Origin: Pseudohongiella sp.
Lineage (GTDB): Bacteria; Pseudomonadota; Gammaproteobacteria; Pseudomonadales; Pseudohongiellaceae
DNA: 64,000 bases
Direction of reading: 5' to 3'
Assembly: GCA_030651695.1 (NCBI GenBank)
Contig: JAUSCD010000015.1
Location: 1-64,000 of the forward strand
Program-made: the position numbers and the translations under genes
Shown: in pieces, positions 29,480-39,085 of the stretch
Layout: each line of letters opens with the position of its first letter
Position numbering within the stretch: position 1 is the first letter of the stretch
Notes under the pieces: model-generated
Seen by the model: only the letters and a program-made list of their open reading frames with translations
Database searches by the model: none
Told to the model about the DNA's origin: nothing

Positions 29480-30165
29480 TGAAACTAAATTCTGATTTTA
29501 ATTTACGTGTCGTTATCAACACCGCTGAAATGGAATGGACGCCCTCCCCCATGGCTGGTGTCGAGCGCAAAATGCTGGACCGGATTGGCGGGGAAGTTGC
29601 ACGCGCGACCAGTATCGTGCGTTATGCAGCAGGATCTTCTTTCAGCGCACACACTCATGGAGGTGGTGAAGAGTTTTTTGTGCTGGAGGGCGTTTTTAAT
29701 GACAGCAACGGATCATATCCGGCTGGCACTTACGTCAGAAATCCCGCCGGGAGCTCCCACGCACCCTGGGCCGGCCCCGAAGGCGCCGTGATATTTGTCA
29801 AACTGCATCAGTTTGATGAGGAGGACAACGCCCGCGTTGTGATCAATACCTTTGAGCAGCCCTGGTTTAAAGGGATAGTGAACGGCCTTAGCGTGATGCC
29901 TCTGCATGAGTTTGCAGGCGAACATATTGCACTGGTGAAATGGGAACCAAACACCCGCTTTAATCCACACCACCACTGGGGTGGAGAGGAAATTCTGGTG
30001 CTGGAAGGCATTTTCAGAGATGAGTACGGTAACTATCCTGCCGGCAGCTGGCTACGCAGCCCTCACCTTTCAAAACATCAGCCCTATACCGGAGACGATG
30101 GTGCAGTTATTTATGTGAAAACGGGGCATCTTGCCGGGATGACAGATCGCTGGCAAGAAGTTTGA
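29479..30165 (+). CDS. Tandem double-cupin protein, ChrR-like
   Basis: This is a small metal-binding beta-barrel protein of unknown role. Two cupin domains repeat one another: HTHGGGEEFFVLEGVF with SYPAGTYVRNPAGSSHAPW in the first half, and HHHWGGEEILVLEGIF with NYPAGSWLRSPHLSKHQPY in the second. Each keeps the HxH-x-GGEE metal signature. It resembles the cupin of ChrR anti-sigma factors but lacks the N-terminal zinc anti-sigma domain, so it is not an anti-sigma factor. ATG 29479 overlaps the FkbM stop; the track start is 48 bp too early. Confidence 0.8.
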   Translation: MKLNSDFNLRVVINTAEMEWTPSPMAGVERKMLDRIGGEVARATSIVRYAAGSSFSAHTHGGGEEFFVLEGVFNDSNGSYPAGTYVRNPAGSSHAPWAGPEGAVIFVKLHQFDEEDNARVVINTFEQPWFKGIVNGLSVMPLHEFAGEHIALVKWEPNTRFNPHHHWGGEEILVLEGIFRDEYGNYPAGSWLRSPHLSKHQPYTGDDGAVIYVKTGHLAGMTDRWQEV

Positions 30166-30201
30166 ATATGAGGAAAATCGATGCTCTGAGGTATCAGAGA
30201 A

Positions 30202-30299
30202 TTTTGTCGAACCAACAGTTTCGCTCCTGCTGTCAGACTCGCCAAACAAAAAAGGCCACTCTTTGAGTGACCTTTTTGTTTGGTGCGCCCGACAGGAAT
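30202..30299. repeat. 98-bp direct repeat, distal copy (tRNA-Arg 3' end plus terminator)
   Basis: This is identical, base for base, to 30367-30464, with 165 bp between starts. It contains 20 bp identical to the 3' end of the tRNA-Arg gene (TGGTGCGCCCGACAGGAAT on the plus strand), the adjoining terminator hairpin and 3' flanking sequence, but no tRNA body. The 67 bp between the copies contains no ORF. Confidence 0.95.
30243..30282. terminator. Bidirectional terminator, duplicate copy
   Basis: AAACAAAAA and GG-CACTC pair with GAGTG-CC and TTTTTGTTT around a TTT loop. A-rich and T-rich arms make it work on both strands. It may end the FkbM-cupin transcript coming from the left. Confidence 0.75.
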
Positions 30300-30366
30300 G
30301 ACTCGGGCCCTCCATGGCCCTCGCCCTGCGGGTGACCTTCGGTCATCCAAAACGGCTATCCTGCCG

Positions 30367-30464
30367 TTTTGTCGAACCAACAGTTTCGCTCCTGCTGTCA
30401 GACTCGCCAAACAAAAAAGGCCACTCTTTGAGTGACCTTTTTGTTTGGTGCGCCCGACAGGAAT
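30367..30464. repeat. 98-bp direct repeat, tRNA-proximal copy
   Basis: This copy holds the true 3' end of the tRNA-Arg gene, its encoded CCA, the terminator and flank. See the distal copy at 30202-30299. Confidence 0.95.
30408..30446 (-). terminator. Terminator of the tRNA-Pro-His-Arg transcript
   Basis: The same hairpin as at 30243-30282 stands immediately after the encoded CCA of tRNA-Arg on the minus strand, with a GGCC-TTTTTTG tail. It is well placed to end the tRNA operon. Confidence 0.8.
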
Positions 30465-30522
30465 CGAACCTGTAACCCCCGGCTTAGAAGGCCGGTGCTC
30501 TATCCGATTGAGCTACGGGCGC
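30446..30522 (-). tRNA. tRNA-Arg (anticodon TCT)
   Basis: It is a 77-nt cloverleaf with acceptor GCGCCCG/CGGGCGC, anticodon loop CTTCTAA, T arm GGTTCGATTCC and encoded CCA. It is the last tRNA of a three-gene minus-strand cluster and is followed directly by a terminator. Confidence 0.96.
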
Positions 30523-30641
30523 AGCGCTTATCGAACCAACTCGTTTTTATAACAATTTGATTATGGGAAAAACCGGGCGCAATTAACGTCAGCAAGTGGA
30601 TTTTCGCGAGTGAAAAATCACCCGCAAAGCACCATGGAATA

Positions 30642-30718
30642 TGGGGTGGCCGATGGGGCTCGAACCCACGACAACCGGAGTCACAGTCCGGGACTCTACC
30701 AACTGAGCTACGACCACC
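30642..30718 (-). tRNA. tRNA-His (anticodon GTG)
   Basis: The anticodon loop is CTGTGAC. The acceptor stem is GTGGTCG/CGGCCAC with the extra 5' guanosine (G-1) opposite C73 that is diagnostic for histidine tRNA. CCA is encoded. Confidence 0.96.
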
Positions 30719-30750
30719 ATAAATCAACGACTTGTACCAGACCAACGAAA

Positions 30751-30827
30751 TGGTCGGGGTAGAGAGATTCGAACTCCCGACATCCTGCACCCAAAGCAGG
30801 CGCGCTACCAGACTGCGCTATACCCCG
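30751..30827 (-). tRNA. tRNA-Pro (anticodon TGG)
   Basis: The anticodon loop is CTTTGGG. The acceptor stem is CGGGGTA/TACCCCG and CCA is encoded. It is the first gene of the Pro-His-Arg cluster, next to cysS and glnS as in Pseudomonas. Confidence 0.96.
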
Positions 30828-30867
30828 TTTCCGTCCCGATAACCTACGACTTTATCGCGAGGTCGGC

Positions 30868-30896
30868 ATAATACTCATGAGTGCGTTGCCCGTCAA
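30868..30896 (-). promoter_or_regulatory. Promoter of the tRNA-Pro-His-Arg operon
   Basis: On the minus strand TTGACG and TATTAT are separated by exactly 17 bp and followed by a GC-rich discriminator (GCCGACC). The -10 element ends about 40 bp upstream of tRNA-Pro. A GC-rich discriminator is typical of stringently controlled stable-RNA promoters. Confidence 0.75.
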
Positions 30897-30938
30897 CGAC
30901 TGCATCGGTTTTCAGAGCACTTTTCCATCATAAACTTG

Positions 30939-32336
30939 TTATCGCTCGATTCGCCAGCTACTTCCGTCCGATCCGTCCTCAACCACCACTTTCATGGCGC
31001 CGAGCTGGTCACGGAGTTGATCTGCCAAAGCCCAGTTTTTATCTGCTCTTGCCTGTTTGCGCTGCGCGATCAGACCATCAATCAGTGCAGCATCAACATC
31101 TTGCGCGCCACGCTGCAGAAACTCTTCCGCATTGCCCTGCAAAATACCGAGCACACCTGCCAGTTTCAGCAGCAATTTAGCCAACTGGCCTGCGAGCACA
31201 GCATCCTGTTCTTTGGCCTTGTTGAGCTCTCGCGCGAGATCAAACAAGACCCCCATCGCTTCTGCCGAATTAAAATCATCATCCATGGCTTCACGAAAAG
31301 CTCTTTCGTATCGGCTGTTAATCAGATCTTTGGCTTCTGCGGCGTTAATACCACGCAACGCCAGATACAGACGCTCCAGCGCGGAAGCGGCCTGATCCAG
31401 ACCCTGATCTGAATAATTGATGGGACTGCGATAATGGCTGGCCACCAACAGATAGCGCACAACTTCAGCAGGATACTTCGCCAGTACGTCACGCACGGTA
31501 AAAAAATTGCCCAATGACTTGGACATTTTTTCGTTATCAACGCGCACAGGGCCGTTATGCATCCAATACTTTGCAAACTGTTTTCCGGTTGCGGCTTCCG
31601 ATTGCGCAATTTCATTTTCGTGGTGAGGGAACATCAGATCTGATCCGCCACCATGAATATCGAATGAGTCACCAAGGCAGCAGGTAGACATCGCGGAGCA
31701 CTCTATATGCCAGCCGGGGCGTCCATAGCCCCATGGCGAATCCCAACCAACCTCCTCATCACTGGCGGCTTTCCACAAGGCAAAATCGCGCGGATCACGT
31801 TTCAGCTCACCCACTTCGATTCGTGCGCCCGCAAGTAATTCATCAAGATTCTTGTTGGAAAGCTTTCCATATTCCGCAAACTGGCGCACCGCGTAGTAGA
31901 CATCACCATTGGCCGCTTTGTAGGCATAATCGTTGGCAATCAGCTTTTCAATCATGGCAATGATTTCTGCAATATGCGCCGTGGCACGCGGCTCTTCATC
32001 AGGGCGTATCACAAACAAAGCTTCTTCATCTTCCCTTGTTGCCTGTATAAAGCGGGCGGTGAGATCTTCGAAATACTCATCGTTCTCTGACGCGCGACGC
32101 AAAATCTTGTCGTCGATATCGGTAATGTTGCGTATGTAGGTAACATCAAAACCGCTATAGCGCAGGTAACGCACCACGATATCAAACGCTACAAACATAC
32201 GGGCATGACCAATATGGCTGTAGTCGTACGTGGTCAGGCCGCACACATACATGCTGACCTTGCCGGCCTCGCGCGGAATAAAAGTTTCTTTTTTCCGGGT
32301 TAACGAATTATGTATTTTCAGTGACGTTGTATTCAT
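30939..32336 (-). CDS. cysS: Cysteinyl-tRNA synthetase
   Basis: This class I synthetase charges tRNA-Cys. The zinc-binding cysteine region [18 protein letters not shown] includes the HIGH box, and [10 protein letters not shown] is the KMSKS loop. [10 protein letters not shown] and [20 protein letters not shown] are further signatures. Its 465 residues are normal. It starts 5 bp after the glnS stop, forming a glnS-cysS operon. Confidence 0.97.
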   Translation of the reverse strand: MNTTSLKIHNSLTRKKETFIPREAGKVSMYVCGLTTYDYSHIGHARMFVAFDIVVRYLRYSGFDVTYIRNITDIDDKILRRASENDEYFEDLTARFIQATREDEEALFVIRPDEEPRATAHIAEIIAMIEKLIANDYAYKAANGDVYYAVRQFAEYGKLSNKNLDELLAGARIEVGELKRDPRDFALWKAASDEEVGWDSPWGYGRPGWHIECSAMSTCCLGDSFDIHGGGSDLMFPHHENEIAQSEAATGKQFAKYWMHNGPVRVDNEKMSKSLGNFFTVRDVLAKYPAEVVRYLLVASHYRSPINYSDQGLDQAASALERLYLALRGINAAEAKDLINSRYERAFREAMDDDFNSAEAMGVLFDLARELNKAKEQDAVLAGQLAKLLLKLAGVLGILQGNAEEFLQRGAQDVDAALIDGLIAQRKQARADKNWALADQLRDQLGAMKVVVEDGSDGSSWRIER

Positions 32337-32341
32337 GCGTT

Positions 32342-34072
32342 TTATTTTGTCCAGGAGTCCCGCAGACTGACAGTTCTATTGAATACCAGCGCACCAGGGC
32401 GCGAGTCAAACCGATCGGCACAGAAATAACCCTCACGTTCGAACTGGAAACACTCTTCCGGTTGCGCGCTGCCCAGTGAAGGTTCAACCAGACAACCTGT
32501 CAGCACCTGCAGCGAATCAGGATTGAGACTGTTTTTGAAATCACCAAGCGCTTTGTCGTCGGGGTTGGCATCAACAAACAGCCTGTCATAGATTCTGATC
32601 TCCGCTGTCAACGCTGTGTCTGACGGCACCCAGTGAATAACACCTTTGACCTTGCGCCCTACCGGATTCTGACCCAGCGTAGCCGTATCCATGCTGCAAC
32701 GCAGCTCCACGATATCGCCAGTGGCATTCCTGATCACTTCTTCACAACGGATCACATAAGCGCCGCGAAGACGGACTTCTTCCCCCAGACTCAGGCGTTT
32801 GTACCCGGGCGGCGGGACTTCTTCAAAGTCAGTGCGATCGATGTACAGTTCCCGACCAAAATTCATTTCACGATTGCCAATCTCTTTTTTCGGATGACGA
32901 GGCAGTTGCAACAACTCCGGCGCGGCCTTATCAAAGTTGGTAATGGTCACTTTGAGTGGGCGCAGTACACACATGGCACGAGCAGCATTTTCATCCAGAT
33001 CCTCACGGATGCAGTGCTCCAGCATGGCCACATCCACAACACTTTCACTGCGGCTCATGCCAATAATGTCGCAAAACTTGCGGATTGATGCAGGCGTATA
33101 ACCTCGGCGACGCAAGCCAGACAAAGTCGGCATACGGGGATCGTCCCAGCCCGTTACCAGACCAAGTTCCACCAGTTCTTTCAACTTACGCTTGCTCATC
33201 ACGTTATAGTTGATGTTCAGGCGGGCAAACTCGGTTTGTTGTGGCAACACATACCTGACATCCGAATCCAGATTGCCAAGCTCTGAGGCCGCTGCGCTCA
33301 GGCTGTCCAGCGACAGGTTATTCAATATCCAGTCATACAGCGGGCGATGATCTTCAAACTCCAAGGTACACAGAGAGTGGGTGACATGCTCCAGCGCATC
33401 GGAAATACAGTGCGCATAGTCATACATTGGATAGACTTTCCAGGTGTCGCCGGTCTGGTGATGATGCACATTGCGAATACGATAGATCACCGGATCACGC
33501 ATATTAATGTTGGGCGAAGCCATATCAATTTTGGCTCGCAGACTATGGCTGCCGTCAGCAAATTCACCTTTTTGCATACGCAGGAACAGGTCGAGATTGT
33601 CCTCAATGCTGCGATCACGGTAAGGGCTGTTACGACCCGGCTCTGTGAGGGTGCCGCGGTATTCACGCGCCTGTTCTGGTGTCAGACTGCACACATAAGC
33701 CTTGCCGCTTCGGATTAACTGCAGCGCAAAATCAAAAATCTGCTGGAAATAGGCCGATGTATAACGCACATCACCACTCCAGCTGAATCCCAGCCAGTTC
33801 ACGTCAGCCTGTATGGCATTGATGAACTCCTGACTTTCTTTTTCCGGGTTGGTGTCATCAAAGCGCAGGTTGCAGGCACCACTATATTGTTCTGCCAGAC
33901 CAAAATTCAGGCAAATGGACTTGGCGTGACCAATATGAAGAAAACCATTCGGCTCAGGCGGAAATCGTGTCTGCACACGGCCGTCATGCTTGCCTGACGC
34001 CAGATCCTGATCAATCAGGTGGCGTATAAAATGTGATGGCGTCGTATGCTCGGACTTTGTGGCGTCGGTCAT
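32342..34072 (-). CDS. glnS: Glutaminyl-tRNA synthetase
   Basis: This class I synthetase charges tRNA-Gln. The motifs [21 protein letters not shown] (HIGH) and [12 protein letters not shown] (KMSKS variant) are present, with [10 protein letters not shown] and the two C-terminal anticodon-binding barrels. Its 576 residues are slightly longer than in E. coli. It is divergent from ppiB and co-oriented with cysS. Confidence 0.97.
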   Translation of the reverse strand: MTDATKSEHTTPSHFIRHLIDQDLASGKHDGRVQTRFPPEPNGFLHIGHAKSICLNFGLAEQYSGACNLRFDDTNPEKESQEFINAIQADVNWLGFSWSGDVRYTSAYFQQIFDFALQLIRSGKAYVCSLTPEQAREYRGTLTEPGRNSPYRDRSIEDNLDLFLRMQKGEFADGSHSLRAKIDMASPNINMRDPVIYRIRNVHHHQTGDTWKVYPMYDYAHCISDALEHVTHSLCTLEFEDHRPLYDWILNNLSLDSLSAAASELGNLDSDVRYVLPQQTEFARLNINYNVMSKRKLKELVELGLVTGWDDPRMPTLSGLRRRGYTPASIRKFCDIIGMSRSESVVDVAMLEHCIREDLDENAARAMCVLRPLKVTITNFDKAAPELLQLPRHPKKEIGNREMNFGRELYIDRTDFEEVPPPGYKRLSLGEEVRLRGAYVIRCEEVIRNATGDIVELRCSMDTATLGQNPVGRKVKGVIHWVPSDTALTAEIRIYDRLFVDANPDDKALGDFKNSLNPDSLQVLTGCLVEPSLGSAQPEECFQFEREGYFCADRFDSRPGALVFNRTVSLRDSWTK

Positions 34073-34233
34073 GATGGCGAATCTGCTTTCTCAGTGGGCG
34101 TAAAGCCATTATTATAACCACACAACGCGCTTCTCAATAAGGGGCGCTTGATTGTTCCCGACAAAGGCGCGTGAATCATCACGAATTCAACGGGCCGGAT
34201 GGCCCGGACACTTGTACAGCAGGACTGACAATA

Positions 34234-34734
34234 ATGATTGTTTTCAAGACCAACTATGGTGATATACAGATTGAACTGGATTTTGACAAAGCCCCCATCA
34301 GTGCCGCCAATTTCCTGAGCTACGCCAAAAGCGGTTTTTATGATGGCACCATCTTTCACCGCGTAATAGATAATTTCATGGTTCAGGGTGGTGGTTTCAG
34401 CTCTGGTATGGAACAAAAGTCCACCGGCAAACCAATTCAGAACGAAGCTGACAACGGTTTGACCAATGACACTGGCACCCTGGCCATGGCCAGAACCTCC
34501 GACCCGCACTCTGCCAGCGCCCAGTTTTTTATCAACGTTGCCGACAACGCTTTCCTCAATCACAAAGGTAAAACTTCTCAGGGTTGGGGTTATGCAGTGT
34601 TTGGCAAAGTCACTGAGGGGATGGATGTAGTCAATCGCATCAAACAGTGCAAAACCGGCTACATTGGTGGCCACGAGAATGTACCTCTGGATGAGGTCAT
34701 CATCAATTCAACCGTTGTCACCTACAACGACTGA
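34234..34734 (+). CDS. ppiB: Cytoplasmic peptidyl-prolyl isomerase (cyclophilin)
   Basis: It catalyses cis-trans isomerisation of proline peptide bonds. The cyclophilin core [40 protein letters not shown] and [15 protein letters not shown] is intact. There is no signal peptide, so it is PpiB rather than PpiA. The track start is 21 codons too early; ATG 34234 gives 166 residues, close to the E. coli protein. lpxH follows 14 bp later. Confidence 0.95.
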   Translation: MIVFKTNYGDIQIELDFDKAPISAANFLSYAKSGFYDGTIFHRVIDNFMVQGGGFSSGMEQKSTGKPIQNEADNGLTNDTGTLAMARTSDPHSASAQFFINVADNAFLNHKGKTSQGWGYAVFGKVTEGMDVVNRIKQCKTGYIGGHENVPLDEVIINSTVVTYND

Positions 34735-34748
34735 TACCCAAGTTCAGG

Positions 34749-35519
34749 ATGACCATGACAGCAAAACAAAATAATAAGACACTGTTCATATCCGACCTGC
34801 ATATAGAATCCGCCAACGGTATTATCCTCAAAAGCCTGTTGCAACTCCTTGAGCAGCAGGCGATTGGTGCTGATGCCATCTATATAATGGGAGACCTGTT
34901 TGAAGCCTGGGTTGGCGACGACGACATTAACGAGGCCGGCGACAAAGTAGCCGGGGCTCTGTATGCACTCAGTCAGAACGGCACCCGGGTCTTTCTGATG
35001 CACGGTAATCGTGACTTTTTGCTCGGACCGGATTTTGCCAGCAGATGTGGCGGTCAACTCCTGCCAGAACCTGTTGTGATTGACTGCTATGGCCAGAAAG
35101 TCGTGCTGCTGCACGGCGACAGCCTGTGTACCCGGGACACTGCCTATATTAGTTATCGCAACCAGGTACGGGACCCGGCCTGGCAACAGGCTTTTCTTGC
35201 CCGACCTTTACTTGAGCGGCACATGGTCGCCCAGCAGATCCGCCAGCAAAGCAAAGACGCAAACAGCCACAAAGCATCCGACATTATGGATGTCACTCAC
35301 CAGGAAGTACTGGATCTAATTGAAAAGCTTCAGGTTAACCTGATGATCCATGGCCACACACACCGTCCCGGCATACACACCATCCGACTGCATGAACCGA
35401 TCAACGGCAAACATGAGGCAGTGCGCATTGTGCTTGGCAGCTGGGATCAGAAAGCCTGGGTACTGGAATTTACACCCGAAGGGTATGACCTCAAACACTT
35501 CAGCCATCCAACTGACTGA
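34749..35519 (+). CDS. lpxH: UDP-2,3-diacylglucosamine diphosphatase
   Basis: It hydrolyses UDP-2,3-diacylglucosamine to lipid X in lipid A synthesis at the inner membrane. The calcineurin-like metal ligands lie in FISDLHIES, IMGDLFEAWVGDDD, MHGNRDFLLG, HGDSLCTRD and HGHTHRPG. The ATG six bases in (34755) fits the AGGA site slightly better than the first ATG. Its 3' end overlaps the convergent DUF1289 gene by 20 bp. Confidence 0.95.
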   Translation: MTMTAKQNNKTLFISDLHIESANGIILKSLLQLLEQQAIGADAIYIMGDLFEAWVGDDDINEAGDKVAGALYALSQNGTRVFLMHGNRDFLLGPDFASRCGGQLLPEPVVIDCYGQKVVLLHGDSLCTRDTAYISYRNQVRDPAWQQAFLARPLLERHMVAQQIRQQSKDANSHKASDIMDVTHQEVLDLIEKLQVNLMIHGHTHRPGIHTIRLHEPINGKHEAVRIVLGSWDQKAWVLEFTPEGYDLKHFSHPTD

Positions 35520-35964
35520 TCTCGGGAAAATAGCGCGTCAGGTGCGCTTCACATAACACCAGCAGCTGGCTATCAACGTCTTCAGCCAACTCGGCCAGCG
35601 TGAGATGCTGCCAACCCGGGCGCACCTCGACACCAAATGAGCCCAATTCGGTCAATGCACGGTGACGCTTTTTTAAGAGGTTGTGCAACCACGTTGCTGG
35701 CGGCAAATCCTCGTTGAAAGGCACAGCCTGCCGTTTAAGGCCAGCAGCCAGCTCAATCTGTGAACGGATGATAAAGCGGGTATCCATAATAGGTTCAATA
35801 AGGCGGCACAAACGCTCCAGAACGGCCCTTTTTTCGTTTTCTCCATAAGCGTTCCAGTCTATGACCTCGGCAGAGAAGCGCTTACAGCCCCGGCAGATTT
35901 TGTCTCCAACAGAAGTGGTGGAGCAGATACCAATACAGGGGGTTTTGGTACTGACTGATTTCAT
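35500..35964 (-). CDS. DUF1289 domain protein
   Basis: This small protein of unknown function is about 154 residues long. The N-terminal DUF1289 motif PCIGICSTTSVGDKICRGC carries four cysteines that probably bind a metal, followed by KRFSAEVIDWNAYGENEKRAVLERL. The C-terminal half (FNEDLPPATWLHNLLKKRH and ALTELGSFGVEVRPGWQHL) is not something I recognise. The track start (36030) is replaced by ATG 35964 just before the conserved part. It overlaps lpxH at the 3' end. Confidence 0.82.
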   Translation of the reverse strand: MKSVSTKTPCIGICSTTSVGDKICRGCKRFSAEVIDWNAYGENEKRAVLERLCRLIEPIMDTRFIIRSQIELAAGLKRQAVPFNEDLPPATWLHNLLKKRHRALTELGSFGVEVRPGWQHLTLAELAEDVDSQLLVLCEAHLTRYFPEISQLDG

Positions 35965-36125
35965 AACGAGGGCATGTCCTGTAGAGGTTTTGCTGTGGTT
36001 TTGCAGTCGCCAACTGGAAATTTTCTGCATTCTACACTAGAATCTGAGCCCATTTTTCACCGCTTACCGTTTTAGACTGCGGCATCGCGTTTAGACTCAC
36101 CATTTCTTCTGAAGGGGATTACTCT

Positions 36126-38720
36126 GTGTTAGAAGCCTATCGTAAACACGTGGCCGAACGGGCTGAACTCGGCATTGTAGCCAAACCGCTGGATGCCGCT
36201 CAGGTTGCCGAATTGGTCGATCTGCTCAAGAACCCGCCAGCAGGTGAAGAGCAATATATCCTCGACCTGATCACTAACCGCGTGCCAGCGGGCGTGGATG
36301 AGGCGGCTTATGTCAAAGCCGGCTTCCTGTCTGCGGTCGCCAAAGGCGAGACCCGGTCTCCGCTGATCGACAGAAAACACGCCATCAAGCTGCTGGGCAC
36401 CATGCTCGGTGGTTACAACATCACCACCCTGGTGGACTTGCTGGATGATGCCGAATTTGGCGCTGCTGCGGCAGAAGAGCTGAAACACACTCTGCTGATG
36501 TTTGATGCATTCCACGATGTGGAAGAAAAAGCCAAAAACGGTAATAAAAATGCACAGGAACTGATGCAGTCATGGGCTGATGCCGAGTGGTTCCTGAACC
36601 GTCCTGAGCTGGCCAAAAAAATGACCTTATCGGTATTCAAGGTTCCCGGCGAAACCAACACCGATGACCTGTCTCCGGCGCCTGATGCGTGGTCACGTCC
36701 TGATATCCCCTTGCACGCGCTGGCCATGTACAAGATGCCACGTGAAGGCGTTACCAATGCAGCCCAACAAATTGAAGAATTAAAGAAAAAAGGTTTCCCG
36801 GTGGCACTGGTTGGCGATGTGATGGGCACTGGTTCCTCACGCAAATCTGCCACTAACTCCGTCCTCTGGTATATCGGTGACGACATCCCGCACATCCCCA
36901 ACAAACGCGATGGTGGTGTGTGTATCGGCAGCAAAATTGCACCGATTTTCTTCAACACCATGGAAGATGCCGGCGCCCTGCCGATTGAATGTGATGTTGA
37001 AAACATGAACACCGGTGATGTCATCGACATTTACCCTTACGAAGGCAAAGTGCTGCGTCATGGTACCGACGAACTGGTTTGCAACTTCGAATTAAAAACC
37101 GACGTATTGCTGGACGAAGTCCGTGCTGGCGGACGTATTCCGCTGATTATCGGCCGCGGTCTGACTGACAAGGCACGTGCCTCGCTGGGTCAGCCTTACT
37201 CCACAGTATTCCGCCGCCCGACATCAGCCGCCGACACTGGCAAGGGTTTTACCCTTGCACAGAAAATGGTTGGCCGCGCTTGTGGCGTGGAAGGCGTTCG
37301 TCCCGGCACCTACTGCGAACCAAAAATGACCACGGTGGGTTCACAGGACACCACTGGCCCGATGACCCGTGACGAGCTGAAAGATCTGGCCTGTCTGGGT
37401 TTCTCTGCCGATCTGGTGATGCAGTCTTTCTGTCACACCGCCGCTTATCCAAAGCCGGTGGATATCGAAACCCAGCACACGCTGCCCGACTTTATCCAGA
37501 CTCGCGGTGGTGTAGCCCTGCGTCCGGGCGACGGCATCATCCACAGCTGGCTGAACCGTATGCTGCTGCCGGATACCGTAGGCACCGGTGGTGATTCACA
37601 CACACGTTTCCCGATTGGTATTTCGTTCCCGGCCGGTTCCGGTCTGGTTGCGTTTGCTGCGGCCACCGGCGTAATGCCGCTGGATATGCCAGAGTCTGTG
37701 CTGGTGCGGTTTAAAGGCGAAATGCAGCCGGGTATCACACTGCGCGACCTGGTTAACGCCATTCCGTATGCAGCGATTCAGTCAGGTGATCTGACAGTAG
37801 AAAAGAAAGGCAAAAAGAATATTTTCTCCGGTCGTATTCTGGAAATCGAAGGCCTGCCAAATCTGAAAGTTGAGCAGGCATTCGAGTTGTCAGATGCTTC
37901 CGCTGAGCGCTCTGCTGCCGGCTGTACCATTCGTTTGAGCGAAGCTCCCATTATTGAGTACTTCAAATCCAATATCGCGCTGCTGCGCTGGATGATCAGT
38001 GAAGGTTATGGTGACCCGCGCACACTGGAACGTCGTGCCCGCGCCATGGAAGACTGGCTGGCCAAACCAGAGCTGTTGCAGCCAGATGCCGATGCCGAGT
38101 ACTACAAAATCATCGAAATTGATCTTGCCGGGATCAAAGAGCCGCTGCTGGCCTGCCCGAATGATCCGGACGACATCAAACCGCTGTCTGCTGTTCAAGG
38201 CACCAAAATTGATGAAGTGTTTATCGGTTCCTGCATGACCAACATCGGTCACTTCCGTGCCGCGAGCGAAGTGCTGAAACAGACCAAGGGCACCATCCCG
38301 ACCCGTCTGTGGATTTCTCCGCCAACCAAGATGGATCAGCATCAGCTGACTGAAGAAGGCATTTACAGCGTGTTTGGTGTTGCCGGTGCACGCACCGAGA
38401 TGCCTGGTTGCTCACTGTGCATGGGTAACCAGGCACGTGTAGCCGCCAATTCAACTGTGGTATCCACCTCTACCCGTAACTTCCCCAACCGCCTGGGCGA
38501 TGGTGCCAATGTGTTCCTGGCCTCATCAGAACTGGCGGCGGTGGCTGCTGCGTTGGGTCGTATTCCGACCATGGAAGAGTACATGAGCTACATGGGCATG
38601 GTGGATACCATGTCTGACAAGATCTACCGTTATTTGAACTTCAATGAAATCAAATCCTACATGGATGCGGCTGAGCGTCAGAAGGCGATCCCGGTAACCA
38701 ACGTGGTTGAGGTGGCGTAA
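36126..38720 (+). CDS. acnB: Bifunctional aconitate hydratase 2 / 2-methylisocitrate dehydratase
   Basis: This TCA-cycle [4Fe-4S] enzyme interconverts citrate and isocitrate. The AcnB layout is clear: an N-terminal HEAT-like domain ([16 protein letters not shown]), then a swivel domain ([22 protein letters not shown]), then catalytic domains with cluster cysteines in [15 protein letters not shown] and [13 protein letters not shown]. Its 864 residues are typical. It starts at GTG 36126 with AGGGG 8 nt upstream. Two TTTAGACT direct repeats 19 bp apart lie 30-55 bp upstream. Confidence 0.97.
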   Translation: MLEAYRKHVAERAELGIVAKPLDAAQVAELVDLLKNPPAGEEQYILDLITNRVPAGVDEAAYVKAGFLSAVAKGETRSPLIDRKHAIKLLGTMLGGYNITTLVDLLDDAEFGAAAAEELKHTLLMFDAFHDVEEKAKNGNKNAQELMQSWADAEWFLNRPELAKKMTLSVFKVPGETNTDDLSPAPDAWSRPDIPLHALAMYKMPREGVTNAAQQIEELKKKGFPVALVGDVMGTGSSRKSATNSVLWYIGDDIPHIPNKRDGGVCIGSKIAPIFFNTMEDAGALPIECDVENMNTGDVIDIYPYEGKVLRHGTDELVCNFELKTDVLLDEVRAGGRIPLIIGRGLTDKARASLGQPYSTVFRRPTSAADTGKGFTLAQKMVGRACGVEGVRPGTYCEPKMTTVGSQDTTGPMTRDELKDLACLGFSADLVMQSFCHTAAYPKPVDIETQHTLPDFIQTRGGVALRPGDGIIHSWLNRMLLPDTVGTGGDSHTRFPIGISFPAGSGLVAFAAATGVMPLDMPESVLVRFKGEMQPGITLRDLVNAIPYAAIQSGDLTVEKKGKKNIFSGRILEIEGLPNLKVEQAFELSDASAERSAAGCTIRLSEAPIIEYFKSNIALLRWMISEGYGDPRTLERRARAMEDWLAKPELLQPDADAEYYKIIEIDLAGIKEPLLACPNDPDDIKPLSAVQGTKIDEVFIGSCMTNIGHFRAASEVLKQTKGTIPTRLWISPPTKMDQHQLTEEGIYSVFGVAGARTEMPGCSLCMGNQARVAANSTVVSTSTRNFPNRLGDGANVFLASSELAAVAAALGRIPTMEEYMSYMGMVDTMSDKIYRYLNFNEIKSYMDAAERQKAIPVTNVVEVA

Positions 38721-38780
38721 CGACATCTCCCGGGGTCGGAGGACGCATGTCCTCTGACCCCTGAACCCACTCTGATCGAC

Positions 38781-38869
38781 GGGCCGGTAGCGGAGAGTAG
38801 TTTGTCGGACGACGCCTTTGGCGCCTGATTGTCCGAAAACTACTCTCCGCTACCGGCCCTTTTTCTTTG
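38781..38869 (+). terminator. acnB terminator, bulged-tip hairpin copy A
   Basis: GGGCCGGTAGCGGAGAGTAGTTT (38781-38803) is perfectly complementary to 38837-38859, and six more pairs continue inward past a single bulged G. The tip reads GACGCC-TTT-GGCGCC with TGATT unpaired on the 3' side. TTTTTCTTTG follows. It is far longer than an ordinary terminator stem, and its tip is shared with copies B and C. Confidence 0.85.
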
Positions 38870-38961
38870 TTGGGTCAAGAGACACCAATTCGTTTGCAGA
38901 GGCAGGAGATGTCTAACTATTTTGGCCGCATGAGCCGGCACAGTCAGTGGATAAGGGGTGA

Positions 38962-39025
38962 TGCCGGGTGCCGGTTGATGAACAATCAGGCGCCGCAGGC
39001 GTCGTTCAGCGTCCGGCACCCGGCA
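38962..39025 (-). repeat. Bulged-tip hairpin copy B
   Basis: TGCCGGGTGCCGG (38962-38974) is perfectly complementary to 39013-39025. Inside, further pairs lead to the tip, which on the minus strand reads GACGCC-TGC-GGCGCC-TGATT. Arms are unrelated to copy A. It follows the 3' end of the hydrolase gene on the minus strand by about 60 bp. There is no T tract. Confidence 0.8.
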
Positions 39026-39085
39026 GCGCCCCTCGCACGCTGAAGCTGCACCTGGAATTCCAAGTGCCCCTAATTCCAAGTGCCC

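Larger units (their letters stand above)
38721..39085. other. Intergenic region between acnB and the hydrolase gene, with two hairpin repeats
   Basis: This convergent intergenic region holds hairpin copy A (terminator of acnB), hairpin copy B, and a 16-bp-period duplication (AATTCCAAGTGCCC at 39056 and 39072) next to the hydrolase stop codon. The 79-residue ORF across it (38840-39079, minus) is low-complexity and spans both hairpins, so I do not call it. Confidence 0.6.

Noticed and set aside
30300-30366. Possible integrated element between the tRNA-Arg repeats
   Set aside because: Only 67 bp lie between the copies, with no integrase or ORF, so no present-day element can be claimed.
30070-30410. 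Minus-strand ORFs of 81 and 99 residues with a shared segment SLTAGAKLLVRQN
   Set aside because: The shared segment is the 98-bp direct repeat translated twice. It spans terminators and a tRNA 3' end, so coding is very unlikely.
34069-34674. Minus-strand 201-residue ORF opposite ppiB
   Set aside because: It is antisense to an intact cyclophilin gene with all family motifs.
38840-39079. Minus-strand 79-residue ORF
   Set aside because: It runs through two hairpin repeats and has no start signals or recognisable domain.
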